Shown: one piece after another, positions 59,912 through 64,000 of the stretch
Numbering within the stretch: position 1 is the first letter of the stretch
Layout: each line of letters opens with the position of its first letter
From: Pohlia nutans
Lineage: Eukaryota; Streptophyta; Bryopsida; Bryales; Mniaceae
NCBI GenBank assembly: GCA_022496805.1
Contig: CM040103.1
Location: 5,536,001-5,600,000 of the forward strand
Length of the DNA: 64,000 nucleotides
Direction of reading: 5' to 3'
The notes under the pieces: generated by a model
Database searches by the model: none
Told to the model about the DNA's origin: nothing
Seen by the model: only the letters and a program-made list of their open reading frames with translations
Program-made: the position numbers and the translations under genes

Positions 59912-59974
59912 TTGATGATATTAAAAAACACATCTTATTCTCTTGTAGCCCAAAAAAATCTTGCCGGGGCATAG

Positions 59975-60050
59975 TGCCCTTGGTTCACTGTGATGTTTCC
60001 TTTCTCTCAATGGAATAAAGCTTCATGTTGTTTCAAAAAAAAAAACAAAC
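59975..60050 (+). terminator. SAUR 3' end: AATAAA signal and genomic A-tract
   Basis: AATAAA at 60014-60019, 103 bp after the stop, followed by TTGTTTC and about 11 A residues. The signal is well placed for the SAUR transcript. The word order (GTTTCC-TTTC, CAATGGAATAAAG, TTGTTTC-A) also resembles the retroposon tails at 13580 and 36172, so this 3' end may come from a retroposon. Confidence 0.55.
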
Positions 60051-60682
60051 AATAATATTTGAAAAAATGAAGCTTTGTAATTAATTTTTGGCAAGAGCTG
60101 GTCATTAATCTATAAAATATAAATATATATAAATTAAACGCTTGTATGTTCGAAAAATTATTGTCTGTTCATAAATTTTATAATTTTCTCTAGACATAAT
60201 TATCAATCTTGTGATTCTCAATGAAACCAACTGAAAGTTGATCAGTAATATTACTTGGAGTTCATGGAAAGAAATGTGCCTTGGATGAGTGAGCAAGTGG
60301 CATCATTTTTATTTTTTTCGGTTGAAACAATGATTCTTTAAGATGCCAACTTGGCTTTTGCCCCTAATAAATTTTGCTTATGTTTTACAAAGAACATTAC
60401 AAATGTGATTTTCTTAGTGCAATGGAAAAGAATGAAAAAATCATTAGAAAAGCTGACCACATCAATTGCAAGATTATTGCATTATTTTGAAGTGAAAGAA
60501 AAAGTTTTCTTTTGCATCATCCCAAACTTAGTCGTTGTACATTAAATCTTGTTGGTTAAAAATTTTCATACCATAAAAACTTGAAAAATATTGGGATTAT
60601 AGGAAAATTACTTTCAGAATCGATGCAAATAATCTTAAAGAATGAAGACTATAGTTTCATTAATTGTATGATCTTTCATTCA
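60051..60682. other. Intergenic, nothing recognised
   Basis: AT-rich, with (TATA)-like runs near 60115-60130. No gene. Confidence 0.45.
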
Positions 60683-61498
60683 TTAACCCCTAACCGTCCC
60701 GACGTCCATATTTTGGACGTTAATGGGGAACATTCACCTTCAAAGAGCTCTAACGTTTGCATAACATGTCTGATTTTTATGAAATTTTGAGAAACCTCCC
60801 TGCATGATGTATGGAATGTGTGGTAAAGATTTCAAATCAATTTAAGATGAATTGAATTTTTGGTGATCATTTGAAAGTAGGTATCTCTTTTTGGGACAGT
60901 TATGTGAATTTTGATGGCATCAACTTTGGGGGCTTATACCTCCTTCATCCCAAGTCTGTTTTCAACAAAACTTGTTGGGTCGAATTCACCCCAAAGTCTA
61001 GTTATTATGGTAAAAGTTTCACGTCAATCCATGTTGCTATGAATGTTTGGGAGTCATTTTAGTGCACGGGTCTAGTTTGGACACTTTTTGCTTTCTGGTT
61101 CAAATGGTTCACTTTTTGGGTTACTTTTTGACATTGCAAGGCCATTTTAGGGCACATTAAATTTTTTTCATAAGGCGTTTTTGGTACCAATGTGTTAACA
61201 TGATGATTTTGAACTATTTTAAAGTTGAAGTTTTTTTCATTTGAGTAATTTTGAAAACGAATTTCACCTCTAACTGTGTTGCTAGGAAAATTTCAGCATC
61301 CTTTTTTAGCACTAATACACTATGATCTTGCAATCGATATGGCCAAATGACCCCAAAATTGATCCATATGATCTACAACATGTATTTTACAAGATTGTAT
61401 GGTTGAGATTTCTATACCTCAATTACATTTAGACCTATAACTCATCAAAAGCGATGATGATTTTAAGCCCAAAAATGCTAGGGACCCTTAGGGGTTAA
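60683..61498. mobile_element. Element L (TTAA-type)
   Basis: TTAA-CCCCTAACCGTCCCGACG at the left and GGGACCCTTAGGGG-TTAA at the right; 816 bp. A short stem lies just inside the left end (ACGTCCATATTTTGGACGT). Internal sequence is not shared with A-F as far as I can see. Confidence 0.75.
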
Positions 61499-62595
61499 GC
61501 ATGCGCAATGTCCAATTTTCTCTAAAATGTCATGCAAATCCATATCATATTTTATAAATTGGATTTAATAAGTTGGTTTTAAAAATAAAATAAAATAGGG
61601 TTTTATAAATTAAAATTTTAATAAATTGGTTTTTGCGAAGTATTAATTTTATGAATTAGGTTTTATAAACTATAATGTGTATAAATTGGTTTTTTTTTAA
61701 TTATAAAAAATCAATTGGTTTCTTTTTATAAATTTTAGATAATATAATTTATGAATTTGATTTTTTGGTTTGTATAAATTGGAAATTCGGAATCATTCTA
61801 TAATATTTAAATATGTTTGTATAATTTGGATATGTTTGAGTGCACCAAAAAATTAAATCCAACCAATTTAAAAAAAATTTGAATTACAATTCTGAAGCTC
61901 TGTTCAAAAAAAGATAGTCACTTTTTCACCTATTAACGATTCACAATACACCAATTAAAATTATCAGAATTTTCTTTTAATCCATGTACATATTACGGTA
62001 AATAAACGTTTTTGGAGTTTTATTGACTAAAGTATTAAATTTTGAAGTTTTAACTTTTTTTCCTTTCAAAAAAAATTAATTTAATTTAATCTTACAACTT
62101 TCAAGAAATCACTCAATACAATTTTAAAATAAAACTTTTTAACTCCTAAAATACTTTGTAACTTGTTGACGGTAAATCAGTAAATACCGGTAGTCTACCG
62201 ATTTGGGTTTTTTACTAGTCTGTAATTTTTTAAGTTACCAGAAAAGGTAGATCCAGGGGAACCTTTTTTACCGATCTGACAGTTAGGTCAGGTCGGGTTG
62301 TACTTTGTATAAAAGAAATAGAGCCAAACACATTATTTGAAATATAGTTTACGTTGTTTTCTCGATCTTCTGTCTTCCTGATATCTTTGTATACCGAGCT
62401 CTCATTTTCCGATAGTTTGCTCACTTGTTATTTAGATTCAAATTCCCCCAGTTTCTCGATTACCGAGTTGATTTCGGTAATACGGATAGGCCTAAGAGAT
62501 CTGTCTAGATACCAGCATTACCGTATACTCCTTAGTAGTTTTAAACTACCTCGGTACTGCATACTGGACAATAGTATTCGAGAGGGAGCTACCAT
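61499..62595. other. Very AT-rich sequence
   Basis: 61555-61810 repeats short words ATAAATTGG-TTTT and TTTTATAAATT many times, a degenerate satellite-like stretch. No gene. Confidence 0.45.
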
Positions 62596-62599
62596 AATT

Positions 62600-63144
62600 C
62601 CTCTCTAAATTTGGATAATTGAAAATATTCATTATAAAATGCAACTAAAAATAATATTTTGAACTTGACATATGAATAAAAGTTGTCCATTATGAATTTT
62701 AGATTCTATTCATGCAGTTAGATCTATAATTGCTATCACCACTGCTTTTGTATAAAATTTGAAACTTAAAATCAAAATTCTTTTTTAATTTGATTACCAA
62801 GAATATATTAACAATTTATGAATGAAATTTGTTGTGATGGATTGAAATGTAATACTCTAAGTGTGGTAATTTTTGGAATTTTTTTGGTTGCTTAATTTTA
62901 TGAGTTGATTTTGAACTGAGATCTTTATTTTTTTTGGTGAATCGCTTATACATGAAATGAGGCATAAATATTTCACAAATTATCCCCTTTCTAAATGGTT
63001 CACTTATTCATTAAGCCAACTTTCCATAAATTCTATTGTAAAAAATCTACACTGCAACAAAGTGCATGACGGATGAGAAAATGGAGTTTGATTTGTACAT
63101 CGTCGAGAATATGGATGGTTGCATAGTTGGTCCGTTAGGGTTAA
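62600..63144 (-). mobile_element. Element D4 (D family), left end truncated
   Basis: CATTATAAAATGCAACTAAA, GCAGTTAGATCTATAATTGC and AATGTAATACTCTAAGTGTG match D2, with the right end GTCCGTTAGGG-TTAA. The outer 30-50 bp on the left are missing. Confidence 0.7.
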
Positions 63145-63231
63145 CATGTTCAATTATTTCATATAAAAATATGTTTTTTTAAAAAAAATTAAAAATGATG
63201 GTAAACTTTCAGTCCAATCATTTAACCCCTA

Positions 63232-63774
63232 AGTGACCGAATGACCATTTTATGGTTGCTGCTCTTTTTTTACGGGCTTCCCGAGATGAAAGAATTTTTT
63301 TTTTAAAAATAAAAAATATTTTCAAATAGGAAATCAAGTCTACTTTCCAACCCAATTTGAATCATGTCAATCCAAGTTAAACTCCATCAAGGAGAAATTT
63401 TCAAAGACAAACACCTCAACTTTGTTCTGGTGTTACAAAGCTTACTATTTTGGGAAAGTAATGATGTTTCCTCTTTCTAAAAAAAATATTTTTTGAACTT
63501 TAGAATAGAATGTCTAGTTTCAACCAATCATACCAAATTTCAAATTCTAAAAATAAAATTTGTAATTTTGGTGAATATTCAACCATAGATGCTTCTAAAT
63601 TCATTTAATGAGTATCTAAAACATTTTTTGAAAGTTTGACCTTACAGATAATTACTATACATCGAGCTTCTCATTTTCTCTTTTGGACCAAACTTCATCG
63701 AAGTTGTAGAAGCAACATTTTATAACACATTTAGGTTCTTCCCTTACCCCCTCTGTCATTTACTTAGGGGTTAA
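63232..63774 (+). mobile_element. Element E4 (TTAA-type)
   Basis: TTAA-CCCCTAAGTGACCGAAT to CTGTCATTTACTTAGGGG-TTAA; 543 bp. Uninterrupted, with the usual E landmarks. Confidence 0.9.
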
Positions 63775-63813
63775 CATGGTCTCAAGAACCTCTGCTTTTC
63801 ATAGTGGTTTTCT

Positions 63814-64000
63814 TTAATCCCTAAATGTCCTCACCTGCTTCTCTTAATTTGATAGTTTTGCAAACATGCATCATAAAATGCAATCCAGAGGGATATTTTG
63901 AACTTGTTGTTTGGATATTAAATTCTACATTATGAATTTTAGATTCTATCCATATGGTTAAATATGCGATTTCCATCACCAATATTTTACATAAAATTTG
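63814..64000 (-). mobile_element. Element D5 (D family), runs off the window
   Basis: TTAA-TCCCTAAATGTCCTCACC, then GCATCATAAAATGCAATCC and GAATTTTAGATTCTATCCAT as in D3 and D4. The other end lies beyond 64000. Confidence 0.75.

Overview
The window is nuclear DNA from a land plant. It has spliced genes with GT-AG introns, plant-specific families (cytokinin dehydrogenase, trichome-birefringence-like acetyltransferase, SAUR), long AT-rich intergenic stretches and many short non-autonomous DNA transposons. I cannot place it in a clade from sequence alone. I see no organellar, viral or bacterial segment, and no intact transposase or reverse transcriptase.

Genes from left to right. A cytokinin dehydrogenase (CKX) on the + strand (601-3303, last four exons; the first exon is not visible). 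An intronless serine acetyltransferase on the - strand (11578-12807). A broken L-type lectin on the - strand (35660-37012), split by a transposon and frameshifted. A five-exon TBL/PC-esterase-domain protein on the - strand (39354-44853). An intronless SAUR on the + strand (59516-59911) with a clear TATA box. These genes have unrelated jobs (hormone breakdown, cysteine synthesis, carbohydrate binding, wall-polysaccharide acetylation, auxin response) and do not form a cluster.

Much of the rest is repeats, most with recognisable ends. The dominant class is a set of 230-820 bp elements that begin TTAA-CCC(C/T)TAA and end TTA(G/A)GGG-TTAA. I sorted them by internal sequence into families A, B, C, D, E, F, K and L. 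The ends look like a 4-bp TTAA target duplication with a CCC-starting terminal inverted repeat, the hallmark of piggyBac-type transposition, which to my knowledge is poorly documented in land plants. Family members serve as empty sites for one another, so the boundaries and target duplications can be read directly: D inside E, E inside A, B inside C, A inside C.

Other classes, each with its own target duplication: a 193-bp CACTA-end MITE (3-bp duplication, four full copies, three of them in introns of CKX and TBL); PIF/Harbinger-like MITEs (TAA/TTA); several Tc1/mariner-like MITE families (TA), including one classic Stowaway and a 979-bp fold-back; one hAT-like MITE (8-bp duplication); and short poly(A)-tailed retroposon tails. 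Nesting is extensive, and one 2.2-kb block holds four insertions in one small element. Several minisatellites and 130-280 bp tandem duplications also occur.
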